From Hyperoodon ampullatus (Eukaryota > Chordata > Mammalia > Artiodactyla > Ziphiidae), in assembly GCA_949752795.1 (NCBI GenBank), contig OX457074.1:28629980-28693979 (forward strand): 64,000 nucleotides of DNA, given 5' to 3'. The notes under the pieces are model-generated. The model saw nothing but the letters and a program-made list of their open reading frames with translations, did no database searches and was not told the origin of the DNA. The translations under genes were made by a program, and so were the position numbers. Positions 23,801 to 35,919 of this stretch are shown here, piece after piece; positions within the stretch are counted from its first letter, which is position 1, and each line of letters starts with the position of its first letter.

Positions 23801-25012
23801 TCCTTTCGGACCCACCTCCTAGAGTAATGGAAATAAAGACAAAAATAAACACATGGGACCTAATGAAACTTAAAAGCTTTTTCACAGCAAAGGAAACCAT
23901 AAACAAGACCAAAAGACAACCCTCAGAATGGGAGAAAATATTTGCAAATGAAGCAACTGACAAAGGATTAATCTCCAAAATTTATAAGCAGCTCATGCAG
24001 CTCAATAACAAAAAGACAAACAACCCAATCCAAAAATGGGCAGAAGGCCTAAATAGACATTTCTCCACAGAAGATATACAGACTGCCAACAAACACATGA
24101 AAGAATGCTCAACATCTTTAATCATTAGAGAAATGCAAATCAAAACTACAATGAGATATCATCTCACACCAGTCAGAGTGGCCATCATCAAAAAATCTAG
24201 AAACAATAAATGCTGGAGAGGGTGTGGAAAAAAGGGAACACTCTTACACTGGTGGTGGGAATGTGAATTGGTACAGCCACTATGGAGAACAGTATGGAGG
24301 TTCCTTAAAAAACTACAAATAGAACTACCATATGACCCAGCAATCACACTACTGGGCATATACCCTGAGAAAACCATAATTCAGAAAGAGTCATGTACCA
24401 AAATGTTCATAGCAGCCCTATTTACAATAGCCCGGAGATGTAAACAACCTAAGTGTCCATCATCGGATGAATGGATAAAGAAGATATGGCACATACATAC
24501 AATGGAATCTTACTCAGCCACAAAAAGAAATGAAATTGAGCTATTTGTAATGAGCTGGATAGACCCAGAGTCTGTCATACAGAGTGAAGTAAGTCAGAAA
24601 GAGAAAGACAAATACCATATGCTAACACATATATATGGAATTTAAAGAAAAAAAAATGTCATGAAGAACCTAGGGGTAAGACAGGAATAAAGACACAGAC
24701 CTACTAGAGAATGGACTTGAGGATATGGGGAGGGGGAAGGGTAAGCTGTGACAAAGCGAAAGAGAGGCATGGACATATATACACTACCAAACGTAAGGTA
24801 CATAGCTAGTGGGAAGCAGCCGCAGAGCACAGGGAGATCAGCTCGGTGCTCTGTGACCGCCTGGAGGGGTGGGATAGGGAGGGTGGGAGGGAGACACAAG
24901 AGGGAGGGGATATGGGAACATATGTATATGTATAATTGATTCATTTTGTTATAAAGCAGAAACTAACACACCATTGTTAAGCAATTATACTCCAATAAAG
25001 ATGTAAAAAAAA
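20816..25012 (+). mobile_element. Nearly full ORF2 L1 element, 5'-truncated and dead
   Basis: The element starts just before ORF2, lacking the 5' UTR and ORF1. It runs through all of ORF2 and a 3' UTR (24646-25002) with the usual cetacean/artiodactyl L1 blocks and a ccaataaag signal, and ends in a short poly(A). It is the largest and best preserved transposon in the window. Confidence 0.95.
20824..24645 (+). pseudogene. L1 ORF2 (endonuclease-reverse transcriptase), broken
   Basis: ORF2 encodes an APE-type endonuclease, a reverse transcriptase and a C-terminal cysteine/histidine segment that copy L1 RNA into the genome. The span, about 1,273 codons, is the normal family length. The endonuclease runs from L-N-V-N-G-L-N to the S-D-H motif near 21505. 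The reverse transcriptase core has N-Y-R-P-I-S-L and F-A-D-D at 22918-22929. The C-terminal C-x3-C-x7-H-x4-C pattern is near 24210-24260. In-frame stops lie at 21442, 21790 and 22084, a frameshift near 23140 moves the reading to +1, and a second near 23490 restores it. It cannot make a working protein. Confidence 0.95.
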
Positions 25013-25440
25013 TGCATTCTAGCCAAATTAATGTGCACATTCAATGCAATCCCTACCAAAAGTCCCATGACATTTTCCATAAAAACAGAACAAACAATCT
25101 TAAGACGTGTGTGGAACCACAATGGACACAGAAGAGCCAAAGCGACCCTGAGGAAGGAGAACGGGCGGAGGCATCTCGCTCCCTGACTTCACACTTCATT
25201 ACGAAGCTGCAGTCCCAAAAAAGTGTGGAATTGGCACAAAAACAGGCACACGGACCAGAGGAACAGAGCAGAGAGCCCAGGAATCAACCTACAGGTATGT
25301 GATCAGTTGATTCACAAGAAAGGAGCCAAGAACATACACCAGGGAAAGGACAGTCCCCTCAGTGAACGGTGCTGGGAAAACCAGAGGCCACAGGCCAAAG
25401 AACAACACTGCACTCTGTCTACACCACACACAAAAGGGGC
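25013..25440 (+). mobile_element. Old L1 ORF2 remnant continuing in duplicon B
   Basis: Resumes the L1 remnant interrupted at 20659: ttcaatgcaatccctacc, then a GC-shifted version of the L1 segment equivalent to gtatggaaccacaaaagac and onward. The duplicon C copy is at 36252-36590, and a second, local copy is at 37100-37345. Confidence 0.7.
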
Positions 25441-25469
25441 CAAAATCCCAGTTTTCCACATCAAGCCCT

Positions 25470-25930
25470 TCCTCTCCTGGGTCCTCTGAAGACAGACACC
25501 CTCAGCGGTCAGCCACGCACAGGAACCTTCTCCCCACTTTTCCTCACCTTCTCCCTCAGCAGCATCACCTCCCGGCAGGTCCTGAGGAGACCAGGCTCCT
25601 GTCAGCATGAACTGGACCCCCCAGTGTCCCAAAGCTGAAGCCCCAGCAGGTCCTGAGGAGACCCGGCTTCCGTTAGTGTGGACTCGACCCCGGGTTGTCC
25701 CGAAGCCCGGCTGTCAGCATGGACTCGGCCCCACGTGTCGCAGAAGCCAAAGCCCCAGCGGGTCCTGAGGAGGTAGGGCTCCCGTCAGCTGCGCGCCGCG
25801 CCAAGTCTGCAGGCAGAATGCGCCTTCCCACGGAGGCTCAGGGAGGCGGGCTCGCGTTCCCTGCCAGCCAATGGGAACGTGCAGACCAAGCCACCTCCCA
25901 GTTCAGTGGAGGCCCCGCCCCCTGAAGGCA
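25470..25930 (+). repeat. CpG-rich module with ~70-bp tandem units (duplicon B)
   Basis: Tandem units begin with c-aggtcctgaggagac and contain ctcctgtcagcatggact and tgtcccgaagc. Starts are at about 25571, 25641 and 25754; the last interval includes a partial extra unit. A CpG-dense end (gctgcgcgccgcgcc) follows. Paralogues are in A and C. Non-coding, although short open frames cross it. Confidence 0.7.
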
Positions 25931-25939
25931 CTTCCCGCT

Positions 25940-26843
25940 GCATCCACTAAAGTGTGGAAATGCAAACTGAAATACAGTCAAGTATCCTATGACTTCTCCA
26001 AAATAGTTAAGAAACAATTAACTGCAAACTGTATGAAATGAAATGACTAGACACAAACTTTAAAACTTACACCAAACTCACTCAAATTTATTAACAGACA
26101 CTGAAAATGTGAAACTATCAAAATTACAGAGATAAACACAGAAATACATGACCTTGGGTTTAGTCTCTCGATCACGAGCTTTGAGTTTTAACACATAACA
26201 CAAAAAGCCAATCCACAAAAGAAAAAAGTAATATTATGGACTTTATCAAATTAAAGATTTCTACTCTCAAAGACATTATTCAGAAAATCAACAGACAAGA
26301 CACAAACTGGGAGAAAAATATTTGCAAAACTTGTATCTGATAAAGGATCTGGACTCAGAATAGACAAAGACCTCTAAAACAACCCCATAAAAAAAAATGG
26401 GTGAGGATCTGATCTGAACAGACACCCAGACAAAAAAGATATACAGATAGTAAAAATCATACAAAAACAAGCTCAACATCATATACCATTAGGGAATTAC
26501 AAATTAAAATCATGAGATATCACAGCACACCTATTAGCACTGCTAAACTCCAAAAATATGACAATACCAATTGCTAGAGGGTGAGGAACAACAGGAACTC
26601 TCCCTCATTGCCAGTGGGATGCATGTACAGCCACTTTGTAAGACAATTTGGCAGTTTTTTCCAAAGCTAAACAAGTCTCACCTTGGGATCCAACAATTGT
26701 GCTTCCAGTATTTAGGCAACTGCTTTGAAAATCTATGTCCAAATGCAAACAAGGATGCAATTATGCACAGGAGCACTATTCATAATGGCTAAAAACTTGA
26801 AGAAATCGGGATATCCTTCAAGAGATGAATGCATAAGCATCCA
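25940..26843 (+). mobile_element. Shared module and old L1 ORF2 3' region of duplicon B
   Basis: Begins with the shared block aaatgcaaactgaaat (paralogues at 9862, 11876, 37040). It continues into L1 (aactgggagaaaaatatttgc; tatctgataaaggatctgg; aggagcactattcataatgg) and is interrupted at 26844 by the shared LTR. Confidence 0.7.
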
Positions 26844-27364
26844 TGTCAAGGCAAGTAGCATATGTCATCCCAAAATATCTCTCTCTGGCATGAGGATTAT
26901 TTCAGTCTGATTTTTTAAGAAAAGGGAATCTCAGAAAACTGAGTAGAGACTGCCCTTTTGTGAAGGACATTTACAATAGAGAAATCTCCATTTATAAGGG
27001 TATGTCCCACTTTGCACCAGAAATAGAAGGATAATGAAATCTCAAGTAACACTTATCAACGGAGATGTCCGGACTTAAATGTGCAAACAATCATACCCTT
27101 GCTTACTGTGCCTTGCACAATAACCTGACATAACTGGCCTTCCCCCCTTCCCCAACATCTTTCTTCTGTTTTTAGCTGAAGACAGTATTTCAGGGGATCA
27201 TTTCAGGGAGTGACTCAGTTTTCCTTGCTATCACCCCTGTATTCAGAAGGTATACATGTTATTAAATTTCTGTTTTTCTCCTGGTAATCTTGTCTTTTAT
27301 TACAGGGGCAGGGGGCCCTCAACCAAGAACCTAGAAAAATAGAGGGGAAATTGTTTTTCCTCCC
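26844..27364 (+). repeat. Solo LTR (duplicon B copy)
   Basis: Same element at the same L1 position as 12530-13262, starting TGTCAAGG, without the SINE present in A. Its 3' part includes tgactcagttttcc and a final tagaggggaaattg-ttttcctccc segment. Family not assigned. Confidence 0.6.
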
Positions 27365-28008
27365 GTACACGTGCACTGGAATACTACTCAGCAGAAAGGA
27401 ATGCACCATCAACCTATGGAAAGACATGGCTATATCCTCAGTATATATTGCTAAGTAAAAGAATCCAGTCTGAGGAGGCTGCACACAGTATGACCCCATT
27501 GATGACATTCCGGGAAAGGCAAAGCTACATAGATGATAAGCAGATCATGGGGTGGGGGGTTTGAAGTGTTCCACGTGATACTCTAGTGTGGATACCTGTC
27601 ACTATGCATTTGTCTAAGCCCACAGATGTGCAGAGCTCAAGGGGCCAATCATAATCTATTCAAATTTAGTTATTTAGGATGTAGGCGTGTTGCAGGATGG
27701 AATACATAATGTGACAAGAGTCTAAATGTATTAGAAATATATGGAAATAACTCACTGTAGGGGATGGGGTAAAAGGTGCTGACCTAAGTTACCTTTGGAA
27801 GTGAATGGAATCTGTAGACTAAAGGCAAAATGGACCATATATAAACAGTGGGCTTTATTTTATGAAGCTCTTTCCAGGGTGTAGTAGCTAACAATTCTGA
27901 AACCTCTGCACATGTAACCTGGAAAGGAGCAATGCACAGATAAATGGCAGATGGTGGGAGCCAGGCTCCTTGCTGTGGGGGTGGGAAGTTACAGATAAGC
28001 AAGGGGAG
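27365..28008 (+). mobile_element. L1 3' end continuation in duplicon B
   Basis: Paralogue of 13263-13925, starting tgcactggaatactactcag. Degenerate and non-coding. Confidence 0.55.
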
Positions 28009-28955
28009 AGCCTCTGCCCTCGTAATCCTGGATCTGGGCTTCCTGGAAGGATGCTGACTGGCTGGGGGAAACACACAGATCTTCACACTGGGAAGACCCT
28101 GCAGACACAGGAACTTCACGCCCCATCTTTCCACCCATATCTACTGGAAACACCCAGTCCTTTGTAATCAGTCACTTGCAGCTTTTAAGACATTCTCATC
28201 CCTAAGCAGATAAAGGAGCATAAGGGTCTTGCTTACCCCTAAGCTGTCCCAGAATCCAGGCCCTGGGGGTGGAGCCAGGTTGGGGGCTCCTGGGCCTCTG
28301 ACCAGCAGGTGAGAGGAAGGAGGAGGACCAGACCTGAGGACAGAGGTTCCCTGAAGTCTGTGAGCCCCGGTGCCCCGATGGGATTCATTCCCAGTGCGGA
28401 CATGGGCGGGGCCTGCAGTGGTTCTGTGTTCGCCCTGGGCCCCTTTGATGAAGCCATGGCAGCACTGGGCCCAGACGTCTCCTGGCGGTGTCTCAAACTC
28501 TGACACAACGGTTTTACAATGGAACAAGAGAATGAAGCTCAGCCCCTGACGGCCACTCGTTTCTGCCTCTGAGTTGCTTCCACCAGGACCGCAGTCACCT
28601 GCACGTAGTCTGCTGTGACCTAACTGCCCCCATTGGCCTTTCCTCTCCCTCCCTGTGATGATTCTAGTGACATTTCTAGCCCAGACCCCTCTCTCAGGCC
28701 AGAAGCCTCTGTCCAGCCACTGCATCCCCATCTCCCTTGGGGACTAACAGGCCCCCTCAGAGGACTGGGATCCCGCAGCTCCCCACACCCAGGAGCAGCC
28801 CCACCTTCTCAGGTTGCTGAGCCCAGGCACTGGGTGTAACCGAGCAGGACCCTATGGGGCCTTCCCAGGACAGACCCCTCCCCCACATCCTCTGCTGTAG
28901 GTCCTCTCTGCAGTACCTGGATGACAGTATCTGATGCACGCTTCCTGGGTTGTTT
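28009..28955. other. GC-rich unassigned sequence in duplicon B
   Basis: No paralogue in A or C and no known repeat or exon recognised. Open frames up to 187 codons (28168-28731, minus) have a proline/glycine-rich composition expected of GC-rich chance frames. Confidence 0.3.
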
Positions 28956-28959
28956 TACA

Positions 28960-29305
28960 GATGCTAAAACCACCACCAAGTGGAAGAAATTAACTACTTG
29001 ATGATCATGAACAGGTAGCCCCAGAGATTCTGCTGCCTAAGAATTTATAATGTTAACTGCCTGTTACCTCATCTTCAACCAGAGAGTTGTGCACCAGCTG
29101 ATCACATACCCTGCGACCCCCCTCCTTCACCTGGCCTTTAAAATGGCCTTGCTGAAATCCCTCAGGGAGTTCAGGGTTTTAGAGCACAAGCCACCTGGCC
29201 TCCTTGTATTGGCACTTTTACAATTAAAGCTGCACTTTTCTTCACCACAGCCGGTGTCAGTAGATTGGCTTTACTGCACTCGGGCAAGTGGACCCAAGTT
29301 TGGTT
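28960..29305 (+). repeat. Probable ERV solo LTR
   Basis: Carries ERV1-type LTR landmarks: gttaactgcctgttacctca, cctttaaaatggccttgctg, an attaaagctgc poly(A)-type region and a T/C-rich end. Boundaries and family are approximate. No internal retroviral sequence follows. Confidence 0.5.
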
Positions 29306-29569
29306 AGGTAACACTGGGGTCTCCAAGGCTCCCACTCACCTTGTGCCCCAGTGACTGTCATCTGCTCCTCCAGAGTCTTGTAGCAAAAACAGAAATGAAG
29401 TTTTCCCTCCCCTGAGAACAAGGAAAATAAAGGGAACTGTGAACAGGCTAGAGAAGAAACATAACCTGGCCTGAAAGAGTTCATCAATTCTTATTTTACT
29501 TTGTCACTAATTTGTAGTAACTAGATTGGTACTTTACAAAGCTAACCTCACTCCCTGACACTATGTAAT
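29306..29569. other. Unassigned spacer between LTRs
   Basis: Short stretch with no confidently recognised element. Confidence 0.25.
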
Positions 29570-30088
29570 TTACATTCGGCAACCATCACCCCTGACTCTG
29601 AGTTACATCCCCTGCCTCTCACTCCCTAACCTTATTATGTCCAGCACTTACATTCTATACGCCCCTCATAACAAATCACCCCCTAGTTTTTCATTTCAGA
29701 AACAAGTTTATCGGCCGATAAACCAGAGACAAACATACGCAATTACCAGACTGCTGGACCCCAATTACCAGGCAGCCTGACGCCAACTATGACTGTTTTG
29801 AAATAATGCAAAGGAAAGGAGGAATGCAAGACCTTCACTACTTTGATCCTTATCCTATACACCGGACTTCGAGAGCCCCACATATAAAATCTTCCCTGGG
29901 GCTTCCCTGGTGGCACAGTGGTTGGGAGTCCGCCTGCCGATGCAGGGGACACGGGTTCGTGCCCCGGTCCGGGAAGATCCCACATGCCGCGGAGCGGCTG
30001 GGCCCGTGAGCCATGGCCGCTGAGCCTGCGCGTCCGGAGCCTGTGCTCCGCGGCGGGAGAGGCCACAACGGTGAGAGGCCTGCGTATC

Positions 30089-30123
<35 letters not shown>

Positions 30124-30290
30124 CCCTGATTCTCAAGGAGGTGTGCCCAGTTCTTGAGGCGCTAGCTGGCTGTGTCTCCCCTGCTGCCTGGCAGGAAAAA
30201 TAAAGCCATCTCTCTTTTCCTCCAAAATCCCTGTCTCCGTATTTCTGTTTGGCCTCGGTGCACAGGGAAGCCGATACTTCGACAACAGTC
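29570..30290 (+). repeat. Second probable ERV1-type solo LTR, split by a SINE
   Basis: Its 3' part has ggaaaaataaagccatctct (poly(A) signal), then a U5-like ctccgtatttctgtttggcc segment ending near gatacttcgacaaca. The 5' limit is not certain. A SINE is inserted at 29899-30115. No primer site or gag follows, so it is solo. Confidence 0.5.
29899..30115 (+). mobile_element. CHR-2 SINE in the LTR
   Basis: Very well preserved CpG-rich copy with a long poly(A). Perfect 13-bp target duplication, aaaatcttccctg, at 29886-29898 and 30116-30128. Among the youngest-looking insertions here. Confidence 0.95.
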
Positions 30291-30794
30291 TGTGGACAGC
30301 TCCCACACTAATTCACCTCTACGCCCACAGCCCTGGCCCAAGCCCGATCTTGTGCCCGGTTCCTCCATCAGGCCTGACAAAGCTCCCTGGCGGCACGGTG
30401 CATTTCATATCCCACCCCAATGTGGTCTTTCTGAAGCACAAATGAGACTGACTCTCTCCCACCTGTAATCCCCCGAAGTTTCCCCACTTTCGTTAGGGTA
30501 TCTGCTGGGAGAGACATCTGCCAAGGCCTTGCGAGTCCCCAGAATCCCCACTAGGCTGCTGGCTCCTGGGTTCCCTGACAATGAGCACCTCGGCAGGCCA
30601 GGTGACATGGCAGGAAACCCCAGAACTGCTCACCTCAGGAGGGGACTGGCACTGCCACGGCCTGATCAAAGAGAGCAGAGAAGGGTTCCCCAGCTGGCAC
30701 ACAAACTCTGCATGAGTGGCCTCTCCTTGAGCCATTATATCACCTCGTGTGACTTGAGGGAAGGAAGGACCGAAGCACACTTGGTTCCTAAGGA
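30291..30794. other. Unassigned GC-moderate sequence
   Basis: About 500 bp without a recognised gene or repeat. Confidence 0.25.
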
Positions 30795-31170
30795 GGATGG
30801 TATAGGCTCAGTCACGTCCCCTCAAATTCACAGGCTGAATCCCTAACCCACAGGACCCCAGGATGTGGCTGTATTTGGAGATGGGATTTTTAAAGAGGTG
30901 ATCAAGGTAAAAATGAGGTCACTAGGGTGGATCCTAATCCAATAGGATTGATGTCCTACATACAAGAGGAGACTAGGACACAGATAGGCACAGGGGGAGA
31001 CCATGTGAGGACCTGGGGAGAAGATGGCTGTCTAAGCACCAAGGAGAGAGGCCTGAGGAGAAGCCAGCGTGCAGACACCTTGATCTCTGACAGCATCCAG
31101 GACTGGGAGATAGGTCTGTTATGCCCTGTCTGTGGTATTTGATACGGCAGCCCCGAGCAGACTCACACGC
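30795..31170 (+). repeat. MLT1-like MaLR LTR
   Basis: Follows the MaLR LTR order: caaattcacaggctgaatcc, ctaacccacaggacc, gtggctgtatttggagatgg, aatgaggtcactagggtgg, gaccatgtgaggacc, then cagccccgagcagactcac at the end. Mutated but clearly the family. Confidence 0.75.
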
Positions 31171-32514
31171 AGAGTAACTCAGGGCTCAGACTGGACAGAG
31201 CCCACTCTCCATCCGCCTGTATGTGAGTCACAGGATCCTCAGGAACTGAGGAGGGGGTCCCTGATGGGAGGCACAAGATAGAAGATGCTAGGCATTAACA
31301 TGACTGCATTCATGTTAAACGTGCCTGAAATCCATTCACACGAGATGGTTTTGTCTTGTATGTACATCGGCACCTTCAGTCTGAACTGAAGATCTTTGGC
31401 TTCACCACCTCCACTGAAAGCATTAGCTTCACCTGCTGTGGACTGTCTCCTATAGGATTTCCAGAACCACAAAGCACCGAAGCTTCACAGGCCCCAAGAG
31501 TCTGTGCACTAGCGTCCAGGCGACACTCACAGGAGAGCCGTGCAGCTGCCCGTGAGAAACCATTTCCCTTTTTCCTGTTCACAGCTACCCTGCACCTCCC
31601 AGCCTTCCCACCCCTTGCAGCTGGGGTGCAGTGCCTCGTGTTACCAAGGGGAAGGGGTGGAGGTGGTGAGGGCCTTGACCAGCCTGCATCCTAGGATGGA
31701 GGGCATGATGCCCACCTGGTCACCCCACCCTGCTGGTTGGAGCCCTCACCTGGAAGCAGGGAGGAGAAACAAGGGGGACAGAGCCTGGGCCCCGACACCC
31801 ACCTGCCCTGGACTCTCACAAGAAGGGGACAGAGACATCTTGAGCTTCAGCCCAGTTTTGGGAGATACTTTGTTCCAGCAACAAACATTTGCCTTAAAAG
31901 CCAAGGTGCTTTACAAACACCTCCCCAGCTGTCACAGAAAGGCTTAATCTCATCACACTTTTTGCAAACCCCAGCTCAAGGTGAGACCACCTCTCAGGTG
32001 ATGGTGCTTCAGAGCAGCCCCTTTAAAAGATCCCTGGAGTTCAGCTCTCCCAGCCCTGCCTTCAGTTTAAGGGAGAAGTTTCCTTGACAACCTTGACAAA
32101 CCTGCTCAGTTTCCTTAACAACCAAGCTTCGCAATCTCCCAAACTCTTCTCCTTCAAACATTCCTACTCTAGGCTTGATGAGCCTAAAGTGACAGTGCTG
32201 TCATCATGTGCCAGAGAGCGATTCTTCCAAGCCCACAGTTATTGGTTACATGATGCTATCGATGATGAAATCCCAGAAGAGCCAGCTTTGCAACATAACC
32301 ACTTCTGGGCTTGGCACTGGGTCCCTTTCCACGGACAGAGTGGAGTGGCTGTTTCCACGTGCCCCATGGTGGAAGAGCTCACCTAATGGTACCAGGCCTT
32401 GATCCTTTCCAGGTGATTCCAGGGTCCTCATTCTCCCCAGACCCTCACCCACACGGCTGCTGTCTGTGCCAGTCTATACGGGACCTTGGTAATCTCCTAA
32501 AATGAGGGTTATTT
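31171..32514. other. Unassigned sequence between MaLR copies
   Basis: About 1.3 kb, no splice-bounded exon or repeat recognised. The open frame at 31540-31947 has no recognisable domain. Confidence 0.25.
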
Positions 32515-32965
32515 TATACACAGATAATGGGTTGAATGCTGGCCCCAAAAGATGTGTCCCCCCAGAACACGTGAACAGGACCATATGTGGGAAAAGGGTC
32601 TTTGTATATATAGTTAAGGATCTCAAGATGAGGTCATCTTGGGTTAGGGTGGCCCGCAATCCAATTGAGAGAGTCCTTATGAGAGACAAAACAGGAGAGA
32701 CTCAGACACAGAGGAGAAGCCATGTGATGACGAAGGCAGAGATGGGAGGGATGCAGCCTCAACACTGGGGACGCCTGGAGCCCCCAGAAGCTGGAAAAGG
32801 CAGGAAGAACCCTATCCTGGAGCCTCTGGAGGGACTCCCATCCTGCAACACCTTGATCTCAGATGTCTGGTCTCCAGGGCTGGGGGAGGATGAATTCCTG
32901 TTGTTTTAAACCACCCAGCTTCTCGTCAGTTTTTACAGAAGCCACAGAACAGTCACACAGACCCT
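32515..32965 (+). repeat. Second MLT1-like MaLR LTR
   Basis: Landmarks include gggttgaatgctggcccc, gtccccccagaacacgtg, agatgaggtcatcttgggtt, gaagccatgtgatgacg, cttgatctcagatgtctgg and ctgttgttttaaaccaccca. It contains extra sequence in the middle (about 32745-32830). Confidence 0.7.
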
Positions 32966-34499
32966 ACTCTGTAGGATCCTGGAAGTGCGGGTCTCACGAA
33001 AGGCAGATAGAGGCTGGATTACAGAACCCTTAGAGTCAGCACTGAGCCCCAGAAATCCTAAAGCAGTGGCTGGACACCAGAATGTTGAGGGGTCAGTTCG
33101 GATGCCCATCCCCAAGGGTACCGGCTGCACACGGCCTCCCCAGGTTTTTTCGCCTGTACCTGTTAGGGGTAAGTATTTTCATTCTGATTCAGGACTTCTG
33201 ATGTCACCGTTCACGTTGCTAATTAAGAACCCACTAGTTACACAGATGAAAACCCTATCAGGACACTTGCTCCAGTGGTAAACAATTCTGAAGTTGGTCA
33301 GAGGTGGGGAATCGTCTCCCATGCAGCCAGCAGCCCCCCGGCAAGGAGCATCCTCATTGCAAAGCTGAGGGACTGTGCCGAGGCGTCTGTGAGTAAACGT
33401 GAGCTGAGCCCCAGGCCAGCTGCTGCTGAACTGTTCCCACCCTTCCCAGGTAAAACACCTGAATGTGTGCAAAGACGAAAGCCTAGAGGAAGGGCTGTGG
33501 AGCCACACCAGCCACAGCACGCAGGCCGACTTGGTGCCTGCAGGCCAGCCAGGATGGTCCTGGCCCCGGGCGCTCTTCTGGAAGCTTTCCACTTCCCTGC
33601 CTGAGGTACCCCTCCTGTCCCGGCCCCCACTGCTTTTTTCCTTCCTCACCTCTGCCTGGGGAGAAATTCCAGCGGCAGGTATGGGTGACACATCCCCTTG
33701 CTTAGCAGGTGGCAGCCTGGCAACTCCCGCGGAAAGTCCAGCAGAGCCCCACGCACACCGGGCCACCCACAGAGCCGTGGGCCCTACTCCCTCCCACCAG
33801 CCCAGCCCCGAGACTGCTGACAGGGCAGAGAATATGGCATCAGGCACAGCTGCAGGTAATCTTGCTGCCTGGAGGGGTGTTTATATTGACCTCAACCCAG
33901 GCACACCTGGGGAGGGCTGGCCGGCAGGGTCAGGCTGCCCAGGTCAGCCAATCCTCGCCCCTCAGGGGCTCACAGTTGCAGAAAATGGGCCTTGCTGCAC
34001 TGGCCAGGTCCAAGGAACAGGTGTGGCGTCCTGAGAGTCAGGATAGACGTGGGGCTGCAGCTCTGGCATGTTTTCTAATCATTTTAACTGGCCCATGAGT
34101 GGGAGAGAATTTCAAAAAGACCCTCTCCTCACAAAAGGAATCCAGGAGTCAGGGAGAGGAGGGGTGGTGGGTGGAGACAGAGGCCTGGTGCCCCGGCTGC
34201 AGTGGGAGCCTCTGGAAGACCCGATGGAAGGAGGCCGCACAGAGTGACGCCCAGGGTCACAGGCCTGTCGGAGCTGCTGTGTGTTAGTTCAGGTCCTGCT
34301 CTGAGGTGCTCAGGGTCAGCTCTGACCGACAGGTGGGCTGGGGGTGCTCTGCAATGCAGGCTATGTGCACGGTTCCTGTGTGCCCAGCCCTGCCGGGTGT
34401 GTGCCCAGCCCTGCCGGGTGCCTGCCCAGGGGAGCTCCGTATCCTGGGAGGGGCCTGAACACGAGAGCCCCGTGGGCTGCTGGGTAGCTGCACAGGTGA
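32966..34499. other. GC-rich unassigned sequence with short local repeats
   Basis: No gene recognised; open frames up to 222 codons (33179-33847, minus) have no known domain. Local duplications near the right end: tgtgcccagccctgccggg repeats from 34378 to 34424, and a ~66-bp duplication with gagctcc-t-ccctgggagg at 34431 and 34497. Confidence 0.35.
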
Positions 34500-34714
34500 G
34501 CTCCATACCCTGGGAGGGGCCTGACCACGTGAGCCCTGCATCACCCTCCCCAGGAGGGAGGGTGTAGGGAAACCCTGCATGACCTCTGAGGCCCTAAGAA
34601 CACTGGACTGAGGTTGAGTTCAATTGGGAACAGTGAGGGACCAGAGCAGACACTTCACTCATCTTCTATCAGGGCTCAGGGCTGGAGGAGCAGAAAACAA
34701 CGGCCGAGCTCAGC
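34500..34714 (+). repeat. Telomere-tract flank of duplicon B
   Basis: Paralogue of 17010-17307: ccctccccaggagggagg, gaaaccctgcatgacctctg, actgaggttgag, agcagacacttca and gcagaaaacaacgg in the same order. Confidence 0.65.
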
Positions 34715-35100
34715 CTTGACCCTAATCCCGACACTGATCCTCACCCTAGACTCTGATCCTGACCCTAAGCCCTGACCTAACCTTAGCCCTAACCCGTATC
34801 CTAAACCTGTACCTTACTGTAACCCATACTCTACCTATATCCTACCTGTACCCTAATTCTAGCCCATGTCCTAACACCCACTCCAACACAGGACCCTAAC
34901 ACCCTGAGACCAAAACCATAAACCTTAAGCAATAAACAAAACCACAACCATAACCAAAACCATAAACCATAAAATGTATTCATTAACCATATGCATAAAT
35001 ATGTCATAACTGTAAACGTAACCATAAGACGTAAACCATAACAGCAGCCATAAACCATACACAGCCCCAGCCCTAATGCTAACCCTCCAAACCACTTACA
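34715..35100 (+). repeat. Degenerate telomere-like tract of duplicon B
   Basis: About 385 bp. The first half is CCCTAA/CCCTGA/TCCTAACC-rich; the second half drifts to an AACCATAA-rich variant (34905-35070). C-rich strand on plus, as in A and C. Confidence 0.75.
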
Positions 35101-35919
35101 CCAAGCCAAATCTAATCAAATTATACAAATACATCATAAAAAAGAAAACTACCCCAGCATACCTTATAAAGATGAATGTAAAAATCTATCACAAAATAAT
35201 AGCAACAGGAAACCAAAAGAACATTAAATGGATAATGCCATAACCAAGTATCTCTACACCAGAAATTTCAGGTTGTTCAACATATTAAAATTAAGCAATG
35301 TAATAAACCACAATAAAAGTGTGAAGTAAAGCACATGATCGTATCATTTAATGCAGAAAAAGCTACAATCAAAAACCAGTGTTATTTCATGATACAAACA
35401 CTCAAGGAAGCAGGAATAAAAGGAAATTTGTTCAATATGGAAAGGAGTAGTACAAAAAGCCACAGCAAACATCATGCTCAATGTTAAAGACGGAAAGATT
35501 TACTCCTGAAATCAGGAATGAGGCCAGTAAGCTGGTCTTCATCATTGTTACTCAATAGGATGCCGGAAGTCCTACCCAGAGTATTGAGGAAAGAAATAAG
35601 AGGCATCCATGTGTGAATGGAAAAATTCAAACTGTGTCTCTTCACAGAACACAGATCACATCATTTTATATATAAAACTACCTATAATGAACAAAAAATT
35701 ATTTGAGCTAGTCAGCTAATGCAGTAAAGTTATAGAACAAAATATCAATTCACAAAAATCTATCTTACATGTATACACGAGCAATAAATAACCAGAAAAA
35801 GCATTTATGATAACAATTTCACTGTAAATACTGTCAACGTCAATATTTAGGAATATATTTAGTCAAGATACAAGACTTGTTTTATGTGTGTAAATTTATA
35901 TGTTTGAAATTACTGGAAA
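35101..35919 (+). mobile_element. Old L1 ORF2 fragment
   Basis: Sense L1 covering the reverse transcriptase region and beyond (atcacaaaataatagcaac, tttaatgcagaaaaagc, ccagtaagctgg...gaagtcctacccag, attatttgagctagtcagct). Strongly mutated. It begins directly after the telomere-like tract. Confidence 0.75.

Larger units (their letters stand above)
18905..35100 (+). repeat. Duplicon B (subtelomere-like block, enlarged by insertions)
   Basis: Collinear with A, with extra DNA at several places: SINE 18966-19275, an L1 3' piece at 19770-20056, SINE plus L1 at 20672-25012, and about 6.4 kb at 28010-34480. Without these the order is the same as in A: L1 end, aacaaccatgtca segment, L1 ORF2 remnant, GC module, L1 with LTR, flank, telomere-like tract. 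Confidence 0.7.

Noticed and set aside
20824..24645. Possible active L1 reverse transcriptase
   Set aside because: F-A-D-D is intact, but three in-frame stops, two frameshifts and absence of the 5' UTR and ORF1 make it dead.
34284..34567. Coding exons in GC-rich DNA at 28-34 kb and 56-60 kb
   Set aside because: Several overlapping frames on both strands, no recognised domains and no convincing splice pairs; typical of GC-rich non-coding DNA.
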